A stretch of DNA of 64,000 nt from Brachionus koreanus (Eukaryota; Rotifera; Eurotatoria; Ploima; Brachionidae), in contig PJRA01000263.1 of the NCBI GenBank assembly GCA_016987375.1, forward strand, positions 1,921,209-1,985,208. Reading direction: 5' to 3'. Numbering within the stretch: the stretch's first letter is position 1; each line of letters begins with the position of its first letter. A model generated the notes under the pieces. The model searched no databases, was not told the DNA's origin, and saw nothing but the letters and a program-made list of their open reading frames with translations. Below are positions 24,540 to 36,500 of the stretch, in pieces. Both the position numbers and the translations under genes were made by a program.

Positions 24540-25030
24540 AAAGGGATGTGAATGCGTTAGAGAAGATGCAAGAAAGTATCTATGTTTCTAAGAAATATGT
24601 CGTATGAAATGAGGTTAGAGATTGACAAGGCTGAGTGAAGGAGGACTAAGAAGAAATTGATTGAAATGTACAAATTTGAGAATGGATTAGAAAAGGTCAA
24701 CCTGGTCATAAATCTGGTAAATAGATTAGAAAACAAGAGTCCTATATTAAGAGTGAATAGCATAAGAGTCAAGAGAGAAAGTTTCCCTGCTTAAATTAGA
24801 AACGATTTTGCACCTTGGCAGTTATGCCTTTTTCTCAAACAGGGTAGTTCTACATTGGAATAAGTTGCCAGAAATAGTGGTGAATTCTAAGTTAACCTTT
24901 GGCTTCAAAATAGTTTTAAATAAGTTCAATGGGATCAGCCGCTACAGCTCCACAGGGCAAAATAGAGTGATGGGCTTAGACACTCTACATGTTAGGTGTG
25001 GCAGCAATAACTACTACTATTGCTAAAAAA
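24540..25030 (+). pseudogene. CR1/Jockey-like retrotransposon 3' coding relic
   Basis: Frame-shifted translation gives LEKMQ, LRNMSYEMRLEIDKA, KLIEMYKFENGLEKVN and, at 24808-25026, VVLHWNKLPEIVVNS ... FKIVLNKF. This is the conserved C-terminal sequence (V..WN.LP..VV.....FK..L) of CR1/Jockey-type ORF2 proteins. It contains stops and frameshifts. Similar tails occur at 36.7 kb and 41.3 kb. Confidence 0.7.
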
Positions 25031-26314
25031 GACTCTAAATCTAAATCCAAAAATCCGTTATAATTCAATTTTTTGGGTGGATCATCTCATCAATATTCAC
25101 TTAAACCAGATCTTCCTCATTGACATCGACTTCATTTTCATTATAAACTTCACGATCATCATCCTAATGATAAATTATCTCCATTCCAACCCTTAGTTTG
25201 ATCATACTTGACAAAATCCATATAAAATATGTCAGACATTATATATTAAAAGCATCAATTTTAGAAATTTTGACAAAAAATTTTAAAAAATCATCTTAAA
25301 TGCATACAAATTTTATTCAAAAAAATAAATTTTGTTTTAATGAATTAAAAATTTTATTTATTTACTTTTTTTAAATAATTTTTATAAATTCATAATATAG
25401 ATAAAAAATAAAAATCCTTTTTAAAGTTTTATCAAAATTTCAACCCAATAAAAAGATTTATTCTTGGATTAAATAAAATATCTTATTAAATAATTTTAAT
25501 GATTAATAAAATATAAAATAATTTTTTTTGAAATAAATGAAACTTAAATTATAATAAAAATCAAGAAAAGTATTGTAAAAAAATAAAAAACTGACTTTTA
25601 AGAAATTGATTAACAAAATCTCTTTTTACTTATTCAATTTTATCATCGACTAACTTAATCGATTTTGAAAACTAACTTAATCAAGAAAAATTTTGAAAAA
25701 ATTGAATGTATTGGCACATGTCGTTTTTCAGATAATAAGATCTTTGGTGGTCAAAAATTTTATCAGTACAACTCTTTTCGTCCATTTATTTTTCTGAGAA
25801 GCATCTTATCGCTTTGTCTTCCAAGATTCAAATAGTTAAAGAGATAATTTATCCAGTTCAGATAATTTGAAAGCTCAATGGTCTAATACCGATGAATTAT
25901 TTCGAAAATGCAGCTGTATAAATTGGAAAATTTTAAATTCTTTTACCATTAAAAGCTTTCAAATTTCAATTTAAAAAAAAAAATTGAATGCAAGAAATTG
26001 CGCTTTCCAAAAATTTGCCGAAAAATTGATGTTTTGTCTAAATTTTCTAGAGAGAATTTTGAGACTTTTTGAAATTTTTTAGCACGTTTTAATTTGATGA
26101 TTTGTTTTGCTATTTTTGTAAAGAACTTTATAATGCCTTCCTTCTTCAATCAAGATTACTTTTCCTGAATAAAATATAAAAAATAATTGATCTATTTATT
26201 GATTTTTTTAAAAATTTAAATAAAAAAATTAAAAATTAATTTCTATTCTTAACAAAGGAATGGAATCTAAAGTAATTAAATAAAAATAAGAAAACACAAT
26301 TTTGAAATAAAAAT
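25031..26314. other. Intergenic sequence downstream of the ALMS-motif gene
   Basis: Probably holds the 3' UTR of the minus-strand gene ending at 26315. A Lys/Phe-rich minus-strand open frame at 25949-26149 lies here, but it has no recognisable domain and is most likely chance or UTR. Confidence 0.5.
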
Positions 26315-27563
26315 TTAAATCTTGTTTTCTAAAGCTTTAAAATTTAGATTAAAATTTGGTCCAGATGAAAGAACTCTTTGTTGAATAGTTTTTTTGAATA
26401 TATTTGATTTTATTCTATTGCGTACTTTAGTCTCTTCAAGTTTTTGTTTAAGTTTTTTTTGTTGGACCTCGGGTAACTTTTGATACTTTTTCTTAGTTTG
26501 CTCAACAATCTCTTGTGATGACATTACGTGTCGATTTTTTGTAAACATTGCCTTGTCAATTGTAAAGTAATTAATTTTCTTTTCATTATCTTGATATGCT
26601 TCAGTTTGTTTTTGCCTAAGACTTTTGAAATTCTTGGTATATTTTTCATTCAATTGTTCTAAAGTATCCAATTTAAGTTCTTTAGCAACTTGACGTCTAG
26701 CTGCCTTGATCTTAATTTCTTTAACTCTATTCCTCGATTTTCTCAAAAAGTCATATTTATAAATCTGAAATGCTTCTTGCAGACCAAATTTTTGGTCAAA
26801 AGGCTCTTCATTTATTTCGTTTTCAATTTTAACCTCGAATGCTTGAGTTTTTTTTTCTTTCAATATCGGTTTTGGAGTTGGTGCTGCATTTTTAACAGAT
26901 TGTATTGGAAAAAACCATGAGGAAATTTTTGTTTTATCATGAGACTTTTTTTCAATATTTCTTTCTGAACTTGATTCGGAAGATTCAATTCCGGACTCTT
27001 GGTGAGCCTGGTTATGTTCATCATCTTCAGAAATTTTTTCTTCATCTGACGATTCTTTGTCTGAAATTTGGTTTTCAATCTGCGATTGTGTGGCATCATT
27101 CAAGCTCTTTTCTAATTTTGTTTCAGCATCTAAAGTATCATTTTTTCCTTGGTGATCAGATACTATTTTTGTTTTATCAACGTATGTTTGATATGTATCT
27201 GCGTACATTGAATCATTGGGATCCATTTTTAGAATTTTTTGGAGCGTCTGAACCTGAAGCTTTTCGAGTTTGACCAATTTTTCCAATTCTTTTATTCGTT
27301 TTTCATGTTGTTTCTTTTGTTGTTCTATTAATTTTTTTGATATAAAGTTTTGATTTGATGCTTTAAGACTTCCTTGTTTTGAGTTTCTTAAATTTTCTTC
27401 ATTTTCTTCATTGCAATTAAATTCGGATTCTATACTCTCAATGAAAACCTTGGCCGGATTTTTGACGAAATTCTCAAGTTTTTTTTTAGTACATTTATCT
27501 GATGAATTTTTGTTGACTTCTGATTTGGATGAACTTTTATCTTTCTTGTAATCAGTGTGAAAT
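26315..27563 (-). CDS. ALMS-motif protein, 3' terminal exon (centrosomal type)
   Basis: A single long exon starts at an acceptor at 27563 and is open to the stop at 26315, about 415 residues. It is charged and largely coiled/disordered: a Lys/Glu-rich helix near KLIEQQKKQHEKRIKELE, an acidic Ser/Glu middle (KESSDEEKISEDDEH), then GLQEAFQIYKYDFLRKSRNR and VKEIKIKAARRQ. This last region matches the ALMS motif found at the C-terminus of ALMS1, CEP295 and C10orf90. By family knowledge this targets proteins to centrosomes or basal bodies. In the family the motif is C-terminal; here ~130 residues follow it, also basic and helical. The 5' exons must lie upstream, probably across the assembly gap. 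Confidence 0.75.
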
Positions 27564-28025
27564 CTTAAAAATTTTAATAGTTTTAAAATCTTGAAATATT
27601 GAATAAAATAATGAAATTATCTTATTTAAAAAATTTATCAATTAATTTTATTTAAAAATGGCCTGATTTAAATACATTAATGCTCCGCTTTTTGTGTTTT
27701 TAAGCAATTTTATTAAAATATTTTTGTTTATTTAGTTTTTTTAATTTCAAAGGTAATTAATTACTTGCATAAATATTTTGACATTTTTTAAATTTTGCCG
27801 TGGCTTATTAAATAAATTTTGAGAAACGCATTTAAAAATACCTACTGACCATTATATCAGTTAAGACCTTGGAAAAATAAAAAATTTTATTCAAAAATTA
27901 TACAAATAAAAAAAACATAAATAGATTAAGTTTCGTTTAGTTTTATTTTTTGATGATTAAACTTTTTACATGAAAATTTTTGAAAGTTATTAAATCATAT
28001 CGAATCATTAATATTCGTTAAATTT

Positions 28026-28383
28026 NNNNNNNNNNNNNNNNNNNNNNNNNNNNNNNNNNNNNNNNNNNNNNNNNNNNNNNNNNNNNNNNNNNNNNNNNNN
28101 NNNNNNNNNNNNNNNNNNNNNNNNNNNNNNNNNNNNNNNNNNNNNNNNNNNNNNNNNNNNNNNNNNNNNNNNNNNNNNNNNNNNNNNNNNNNNNNNNNNN
28201 NNNNNNNNNNNNNNNNNNNNNNNNNNNNNNNNNNNNNNNNNNNNNNNNNNNNNNNNNNNNNNNNNNNNNNNNNNNNNNNNNNNNNNNNNNNNNNNNNNNN
28301 NNNNNNNNNNNNNNNNNNNNNNNNNNNNNNNNNNNNNNNNNNNNNNNNNNNNNNNNNNNNNNNNNNNNNNNNNNNNNNNNNNN
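28026..28383. other. Assembly gap (358 N)
   Basis: Run of undetermined bases. Open frames reported across it are meaningless, apart from the readable exon edge at its right side. Confidence 0.99.
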
Positions 28384-28467
28384 CGGATGATAGTGATTTC
28401 TTAGTCGGGAGTTCATTCAGCATCGATTTTAAAATTTGAGAAGATAGATAATTGTGTTTAATTGTGT
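28384..28467 (-). CDS. Partial exon cut by the assembly gap
   Basis: On the minus strand an acceptor (CTTCATAG) at 28468 opens a frame reading IKHNYLSSQILKSMLNELP then TKKSLSS, running into the gap. It is probably an internal exon of the same minus-strand gene as the exons on either side. It needs one leftover base from the preceding exon, which does not fit the exon ending at 29212, so at least one exon between them is still unidentified. Confidence 0.45.
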
Positions 28468-29211
28468 CTATGAAGGAAAGTTTTGAGAATAGATAGAGTT
28501 CGTCAAAATTAAAAATTTAATAAACCTTATAATTTTTTTTCTGCTGAGCCATTATATATTTTAAGCATTTTTGAAAAGTTTTTGAATTTGGAAGAAAATA
28601 CAAGTAAGGTATTTAAAAATAAAAAAAAATTCAATCTTCAAAGCAAAGTTAAAAATCTTGGAAAAAATTATATTTATTTTTCAAAAAGTACAGAAATTTT
28701 CAGACTAAATGATAAGCTAAAAATTTTAAAATTTATTTGATTTTTAAAAAAAATTGTAGGTGAGTGTTTTAGTAAAAGCTTATACTTATGCTTCCAGTGG
28801 ATTAAATACATTCTCATTTTTTTTCTGATAAATAATCTGCTCCTCGAAAATATAAAAATTATTTTACAAATAAATTTGATTGTGCTGTTTTATAAGGTGA
28901 GGATGGAATAAAGTTTTTTAATAAGGAAAAAAATGGAAAAATTTTAGAAAAAAATTAACTTAATTTTCAAAAAGTACTAAAAATTTAATGATATGTTTAA
29001 ATTTTTATTTTTTTTTTTAAATGAAGAGTCATTTAATTTAATAAAAAAATTTTAGTCTATGTTCTAATATGAAATTTTATTAATCTTAAATTCAATACTC
29101 TAAATTAAACCTTTTCAAAATAAATAACGATTAAATAGATTTGATATTTGTTAAAGAATTATGGTAAAAAACTACTAGAACTAATAAACTAAATAAATAT
29201 TTATTATTTAC

Positions 29212-30695
29212 CTATGGTAAACATCATTCAAATCGCCTGGAATACAAGATAGATCACCTTCTAATTCGAATTCATGTCTCAATTTTTTAACTAACTCATG
29301 TACTGGAACATCTCTCAAAGGCAAATAAGGCACTGAATTGGATACATTGCTTTGAGCTATGGTTGAGGTAGATTCGTTTATATTTTTTGATGAAGAATTT
29401 TTATTAATAGCCGGAATTTCCCAACAAGTGGAGCCCGGATTTAGCTCCAAATCAACAATATGAGACTTGAGATCTTCTTTTAAATTTTTTTTAATCAATT
29501 TTTTAAGTTTTTTATCCATTTGTTTCAACTGATCTTCATCCAAAGACTCATCTTTGATCGGCTCAGGCACATTAATTTTAACATCTTTTTTATTCCGAGT
29601 GTATATGCCCTCTTTACCTGCGTCGACTCCTGGCCTAGAGCCATAAACTTCAGATGGAAAGACCGGGCCTTTGGCATAATCTGAGTATAAATGTTCTGAT
29701 TCTATTGTTTCATTTAGTGCTGAGTTTTCCTTATAATCTTCATTTTCTTTTTTAATTTTAAACGTGTACAAATTCATAAAGTCATTCTCAAATTTTGCCT
29801 CTGACTTTGGCCAAGAGTTGTTCTCATTTAAATGCACGTTTTTTTGCGAAAGATGTTTTTTTGTCAAAGGTGAAATACATTCTGTACGATTACAATTGCT
29901 TTGATAGTAAAGAAGATCCGGATCGTTTTCAAAAGCCGACTTAGATGTATCTCGTTTTATTGGTGTTGATTCCAATTTCTGATCATTCCTAAAGCTATTT
30001 ACTGAATTGATGCCATAGCGAAAATCTGAATATCGATGCATGTCCCACTGAAAGTCTGAGTTAAAATTTTTGTTTGATTCTTTTAGAAAGTTGCGTGGCG
30101 AATCAAAAGAATCGTATACAATCTCAGCAGGTCTTCTGTATCTGGGTGAATTTTTGCACAATGAATAGAAATCTTCCTTAAATTTGTATTTTTCATAAGC
30201 GTTTAATTCTCCAGTTACATTTGGCTCAATAAAAGCCTTAGATTGATTAATGTCTTTTCGTACATCATAGGCAAAATCGATTGATTCACATTTTTGAACA
30301 GAACTGAACTCAGGAAACTCCGATTCATTATTGAACTCTGACTTTTCTTTCAATTGATTGTATGGCTCCTCTACAGACTGAATTAATTCTGACTTGTCTT
30401 TTTCCATATTGAGAGATGGTAGTTCTTGATAACTGGTATTGGCCGATGAAGCTCCAGAGTTGTCTTCTAAAAATTTGTTCATTTCGTTCTCTTTTGCTTC
30501 TATATTTTCTTCTATTTGTTCGATTAAAACTGAACTTTGAAGTTCATTTTTTTCAAAGTCCTTTAGAAATAAATTTTTTTATTATTATTAAATAGATTTT
30601 TAAAGAAAAAATATTAATGATTATTCAAGTCAACTCACATTGCTCATATTCTTTAATTCGCTGACAACATCCGAAACTGTATTGTTACCTTCCAT
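29212..30695 (-). CDS. Large disordered protein, 5' exons (possibly of the ALMS-motif gene)
   Basis: Exon 1 (30695-30639) starts with ATG and encodes MEGNNTVSDVVSELKNMSN. Exon 2 (30560-29212) continues in frame for ~450 residues to a GT donor (CATAG|GTAAAT). The protein is acidic/polar, rich in Ser, Asn, Glu and Lys, with no globular domain I recognise. A Lys-rich helical segment (QLKQMDKKLKKLIKKNLKED) lies late, followed by VPVHELVKKLRHEFELEGDL. It points toward the ALMS-motif exon and no stop or start separates them, so one split gene of ~4.4 kb is plausible. The middle exons are unresolved because of the gap. It could instead be an independent gene. It is head to head with WDR54. Confidence 0.65.
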
Positions 30696-31176
30696 CTTTG
30701 CATTAATAAAGAGAAACTCAAAAATTAAAATTGAATTAAAAAAAATTTCAAATTGTCTGCTTTAGCAAATCTAGTGCAAATGTATTGAAATATTTAGAGC
30801 AATCGAATAATTTTGTTGCTAGGGTCACTAGAAAGTTATTCTTTCTAAAAAAATTTTTTTCATCTAAATCAAATACAAATATTTTTGGATTAAAATAAAT
30901 TAACTTGAAGTTAACGAAAATTAACGCCTGCAAATAACTAAGTTATTACGGCTTCATAAAAAAAATTTTGAAATTAAAATTTTTCGTCCAAAATTATTAA
31001 GAGATAATTTAGAATTAGATTTAACGTGTATGATATTTGGGGATTTATCTTAGTTTCAAAGATGATGGGCTTATTAACATTTAAAATGCGTTGTTAATGG
31101 AAACTGCAAATTTATAGATTTTTGAAGAAAATAAAATTTATTATTTTAAATTGAATTTGGAGAAAATAAGAAAAAA
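30696..31176. promoter_or_regulatory. Divergent promoter region between the 30.7-kb gene and WDR54
   Basis: Only ~480 bp separate the start codons of two divergently transcribed genes, so both 5' UTRs and promoters must lie here. No specific motif (TATA, X-box) was identified with confidence. The regulatory role is inferred from geometry alone. Confidence 0.5.
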
Positions 31177-33168
31177 ATGTATGAAAAAGCCTATTCAATA
31201 CCTTTAAAGGGTAGCATATCAGCCAAATCGAACAACTTGTCTATTTTAGCTCAAGATTCAATGAATTCGTATGCAGTGGTTGGGAGTTTTGCAATACATT
31301 TAGTAAAAATAAAAAAAAAATATTTTTAAATTGGATTTTTTTTTGTTTTATAGACAATAATGAAAGAAAACAATTCTTCCAAAGAGCTGAGTATAAGAGT
31401 GTCATCGGAAGACAAAAAAATTCCATTAAATTTAATCGATGCCAAATTTTGTATATTCAAAGAAAGGGCAATTCTAGTTGCTCTATCAAATAAAAACATA
31501 TTTGTAATCTTTATTAAACAATTTTTTTATTAAAAATATTTATTTATATTGGTTTAGTTCTATAACGAAGACGGATCAAGTTTGATTTATTCCTATTTGC
31601 TGAAAGACGATACAGCAAATCCATGTGCAGTTATAAGCTTAAATCAAAATATAGTTGTTGTTGGCACTTCGGTTGGATCTCTCTTGTTTTTCGAAGTTCC
31701 TTCGAAAGGAGACAAAATTTCATTGTTGACTGAAATAAAAGAAAAATCCATACAAGGAAGTGTGACATGTTTGGCAACTGATAAAAAAGACTGTATTATA
31801 TGCGTTGGAGACTCGACTGGAAATTGTGTAGTTTTTGACTGTCAAGAAATTCAAAATTTAAAAATAGAAAATATTTCAAAATTTTCATTAAGTCAAAAGT
31901 AAACATTTAATTTTAAAATTCAGCTCTGAATATCCAAATTCATATTAAATCTATTTTTTCTTAAATTTTTAACAACTAGATATTTTCAAAAATTTATTAG
32001 ACTTTTGATAATCATAAAATTTTGTATCAAGTTTTAGTTTAGAAAAATTTTTGCTGAAAAATTTATTTTAAAATATTTGATTTATTTCAATCTTAAATTA
32101 AAGCAAAATGATAAAGTTTCAAAACAAGACTTAGATATCAGTTATTATTTGTGTTGTGTAGCGTCAGTGACGGCCACTGGACCGCCAAACTTGGTTTTGG
32201 CCGTTTTGATGGCCGTGTACAAAAATAAAATTTAAAAAATTTTCAAGTATAATAAAAAAAGTTGAAATTTAGGAATCATTTTTTCCCCACGGGTCAAAAA
32301 GACGACCAACACTAAGTTATGACGGTACAGTAGCCGACATTGCCGGTATCCAACACTATTTATTGTAATCAATAACCGCTTCTTTAATTAAAAGTAAGAT
32401 TAAATTAATCTTTTAAGCTATTTTCATCAATTGTGAGACAAATTCGCATTTTTTTATAAGGTTTAAATCTTTTAAAGTAAAAATTTAATTTTTATAGTTT
32501 TGAAGATCAATTTCGTTAATAAATTTTCGTGGTTTCAAAAGTCATTGATCTAAAAATAACTTATTTTGCAAAAATTTTTAAAATGAAGATAAAAATAGAT
32601 GATGACTATTTTTCATAGGAATATCTTTAATTTTTCTTAAAAGTTCTGTTTAAATTAAACATGAATGTATTAAAATATTAAAAGATAAAATATTTTGAAA
32701 TTTTTAGTTCAGTTACTTGCATATGCATGTGGAAAGATTTTGTGATAACTTCGTACAGTCATGGAGTAATATCAATTTACGATATTAATCAAGGTAAAAC
32801 AGTATTTGAATTTTTTCCAAAAATAATAAATGAATAAAATAATTTTTTGAAGATTGTCATTTACTTGATATACACGCTCATGCCAGATACATAAATTCAT
32901 TAGACGTTTGCAAAGATATTTTAGTCTCGAGTGGAGAGGACTGCTTTTTTCGTGTTTGGCAGCTAAATGAAATAAACAAAATGATAAAGGTTTTGTTAAA
33001 AAAATTTTTTACAAAAAAATAATTTTTTTGTTTAATTAGGTGAACCATTTACACTCAGGATTAGTTACTGATACACTAATATCATCAGCCAGATTCAATA
33101 ATAATACCAACCAAATATGCATTTCAGGATACGATAATATGGAAATTTTTGTTTATGAATCTAAATAA
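31177..33168 (+). CDS. WDR54: WD-repeat protein WDR54
   Basis: Six exons (31177-31302, 31354-31503, 31558-31898, 32708-32793, 32853-32989, 33040-33168) give 323 codons; the human protein has ~334. The N-terminus YEKAYSIPLKGSISAKSNNL aligns with the RSIPLRGS...NNLSVL start of WDR54. Beta-propeller repeats follow: VVVGTSVGSLLFFEVPSKGD, ICVGDSTGNCVVFD, SSGEDCFFRVWQL. The end ISSARFNNNTNQICISGYDN matches the family's C-terminal GARFC...AVTGYD region. The molecular role of the protein is poorly defined; by structure it is a single 7-blade propeller scaffold. Intron 3 is 809 bp against ~55 bp elsewhere because it contains a MITE. Confidence 0.93.
32150..32353. mobile_element. MITE (~204 bp) inside WDR54 intron 3
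   Basis: Terminal inverted repeats of ~37 bp: the left begins GTGTTGTGTAGCGTCAGTGA and the right, reverse-complemented, begins GTGTTGGATACCGGCAATGT. It is GC-richer than its surroundings and non-coding. A diverged relative lies at 24286-24434. The insertion sits wholly inside the intron and does not break a splice site. Confidence 0.75.
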
Positions 33169-33571
33169 ATTTTAATAAAATGATCTTAATTTTCAGAAAA
33201 AATGATAGTCATATTTCAAAAAAAAATAAATTAATTGGAATTTAAAATTATCTTAATTTCTTACAATCACGTAATAACATTAATAATAAGACAAATAAGA
33301 TTAATTTTTAAATTTTATGCCTAGTATGTGTAAATGTTAAGAGATTTGACATTTCATATTTTTAGAAAATTAAAAATTTAAAAATAACAACACAAAATTT
33401 CGAAGAATCAAATAGAAAATGATTTAAGTTTAATTTAACTCAATAAATAGATTAAGAAAGCAAAAATTTGAGACGATAATTTTAAATTTTCAAAATTTTA
33501 TTTACAATTAAATTGATTAGTTTCACGTAAATCGCTACCATATCTTTTTATTGATTTTAAACTAAGTTATG
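33169..33571. other. Convergent spacer between WDR54 and TMC
   Basis: Both 3' UTRs must end in this ~400 bp. AATAAA-type signals occur on both strands, but they are common in such AT-rich DNA. Confidence 0.5.
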
Positions 33572-36500
33572 TCAAAACGATTCAATTTCTTCTGTAGAAG
33601 CATTTAATTCTAGTTCAACATGAATGGAAGTCATTTCTATTTCTTCTTCAATTTGTTTATTTTCTTTTTGTGAACTTTTTTTGACTCTATATTTTGACCT
33701 AGGTTGATTGTTTTTTGTAATCTCTTTAATGCTGTTTTTTCTCTAAAATTCATTTAATTTTTTAGATTTAAAATAAAACTGAGGCAAAAAACGAAATAAT
33801 AAAAAAAAAAAGTATTAACAAATTTTTTAAATTTATGAATTTTCAGATCATTTTTTAAGTACTTGATAAAGTGCTTGGCACTAAAGTAAATAAATAGTAT
33901 TAATTAATGTTTTTCAGCATATTTACTACTACTTAATACTTGTAGAAATCAAAATATTATTTTGTTTTAGAACATACTAGATTTTAAATTTTTTTTCAAT
34001 AAAAAACTGATTATTAATTGATAAATTTTAACTTTTCCTACCACTTTTGAAACAGTTTCTTGAAACCAATTTACAGCTATATAAAATTTATTGATAAGGG
34101 ACATATAATAATTAATCATAAGAATAATAAATATCGAATAAAAAAACATTAAAAAAATTAATGGAAAAGAAAAGCAAAAGTGTGATAAATAGTGAGCCAG
34201 AGTTCCCTTTGAGAGCTCCAGTAGATTGTATATTTAATCTGGATTTGGCCTTCAGTCCAGCTGATGTAAAAAAGTGGTCTGATGAGCTAGACAAAAACAA
34301 ATCAATAGGTATTGATGACATTCATCCATTTGTAATTAGAGAGTCTAGTAATGTATTATGTGAATCTTTGTCTTTATTGTTCAAATTATCATACGAGTGC
34401 TAGTATGGTACTACCATGTTGGAAAAAAGCAAATGTTACTCCAGTCTACAAGGAGATGGTTAAGGTGATAAAAAAATCCTTAAAACTATCATCCAATATC
34501 GCTACTATCGGTACTAATAAAAATAATGGAAAAGCTAATAATAGATGAAATAGTAAGGCATTTATTGTAACACAAATTACTGTCCGTTCATCAACATGAT
34601 TTTATGCATGCTAAATCCTGTGTAACCAACTTGCTAGAAACTATAGATATCATCATGTATAGAAATCAAGGTCTTGAGTAGATGATACAGTGGTGTGGTA
34701 GTATTTTTATATTTCTCGAAGGCGTTTGATCACGTCTCGCATAAGCTACTTAAGATCAAGTTAAAGAGTAAGCTTTAGGCGTGGCTCGAAAAATTATTTA
34801 CAAGATAGAAAGCAGAGTGTTAATTGCAGAATAATATTTGGTCAGTATGAATCTTGGGTTAATGTGCTAACTGGGATTCCAGAGTTGAATTTGCTGAGAC
34901 TAATACTGAGCACAATCTTGGTGTAATGGTGAATAAAAAATTCAAATAGAATGATTAAATTGATTGCTGAGTTAAAAAAGCCAACAACATGCTAGGAATG
35001 CTCAATCATTTTTGCAACTAATGTTTCCTTGTAGGCATGTTTATTAATTCGCCCCTCATATATACGACAGAATCCTGTACCTTTACTGCTGATGCATCCT
35101 CATATTCCTGCAAATCGACCACCACCTTGTAGAGTTGGTACTACAAATATTGGGTCATATTTTTCTTTTTTTAATCTTTTGACCAAAACTTTTGATTTTC
35201 TATTGAACACCTCAAAATTGGATTCATCACTAAAAATCACCATTTCCCAACGTTTAATTGTCCAATTCAATTTTTCTTTGCACCATTTTAATCTTTTGAT
35301 TCGATCAAATGCCGTTAGCAATGGCTTTTTTAGAGCTGTGTAAGTTCCTATTCTTTTACTAGTAAGAAATCGCCTAAATATTTCTCTATTCACCTTAAAA
35401 TTTTTAAACTTAGAATTATAATCAGAGGCCAAATTTTTGATTGACATTTTTATGGTCTTATTTATTTTCAATTTTACAGTTAAGTGCAAAATCGAATTCT
35501 CTTGTATTATCATGCAGAGCTAGTTTTATTAAAAATCGATTTTTATTAAATAAATTTTGATTTTTTAATGACTTACAAAATAAAAATATGAAAAAAAATA
35601 TTGCGTCTAAATTTTTGTGCAATACTGTATATGTTAAAACACATATAGAGTACTGTTTGCCTATCTGAATCCTAAGTTAAAAAAGGATATTTAGACATGA
35701 CTTAAATTCATTCTGTGCAAAATTTTTGAAAGTCTGCAAAGCACTTTATCCATTAATAAAAAATTCAAATTTAGCTGTTTAGAAAAATTAAATATTTTTT
35801 TAGTAAATTAAACAAAATGTTTAGTTTTTATAAGCTATTTTTAAAAAATTTAGTTTCAATTTTTTAAAAAGTGGTCTAATAAACCCCTCGGGCTTTCTAG
35901 TGTTAATGAATAGACTGAGTTTTGGTGATATAAATTTGCACACTTTGCAAAGCGAGTTCCAGGCCAAAAAATGGGTTAACACAATTTTCAGTTTTTGTTT
36001 TTTTTGTTCCAAAATTTAATTTAATTCAGTAGTCATTATTTATTGAATAATAATTTATCATTTAAAGAGCTCAGATTATTTTTTCTTTTAGAATCAAAAA
36101 TTTACTTACGTTATTCACATCGTTTTTTAAATGTTTAATTGTTTTCTCGTAAGTTTTCATTATTTTGATCATAGAATAAGCTATTACACTAAATTTTTTT
36201 TTTAAATAAATACCGAGTTACAATGATTGTTTTAAAATAAAATCTGACTTACCCAAGTACGAAAATAATGAAAGAAATCATTCCAGGAGACAAAACAAGT
36301 CTAAACATTAAACCTAGATAATTTAATTCATACAAATAATTTTGGAAAGCAATTAGATAGTCATATGGTCTTGAAAATTTTTCCTCGTTGAATGGCCCAC
36401 ATGTTTTCGAAGAGTTAAATCTTAAAAAGAAATTTAGTTTTTGAAGAAGTATTGCCGAATCAATATCCATTGCGTCATTTGACTTTTGATCACTAATCAA

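Noticed and set aside
26690..27273. Plus-strand and second minus-strand open frames over the ALMS-motif exon
   Set aside because: Shadows of the long minus-strand frame; Phe/Lys-rich with no motif.
27995..28423. Open frames of >100 residues over the N run
   Set aside because: They consist of undetermined bases; only the ~28 codons right of the gap are real sequence.
28500..29200. Additional exons linking the 29.2-kb exon to the gap exon
   Set aside because: Several AG/GT pairs exist, but none gave a convincing frame with matching phase, so no exon is called.
33967..34149. Minus-strand frame with IAVNWFQETVSKVVGKVKIY as an extra TMC exon
   Set aside because: Exons 13 and 14 join in phase without it, and its splice sites would break the frame or are weak; left out of the model.
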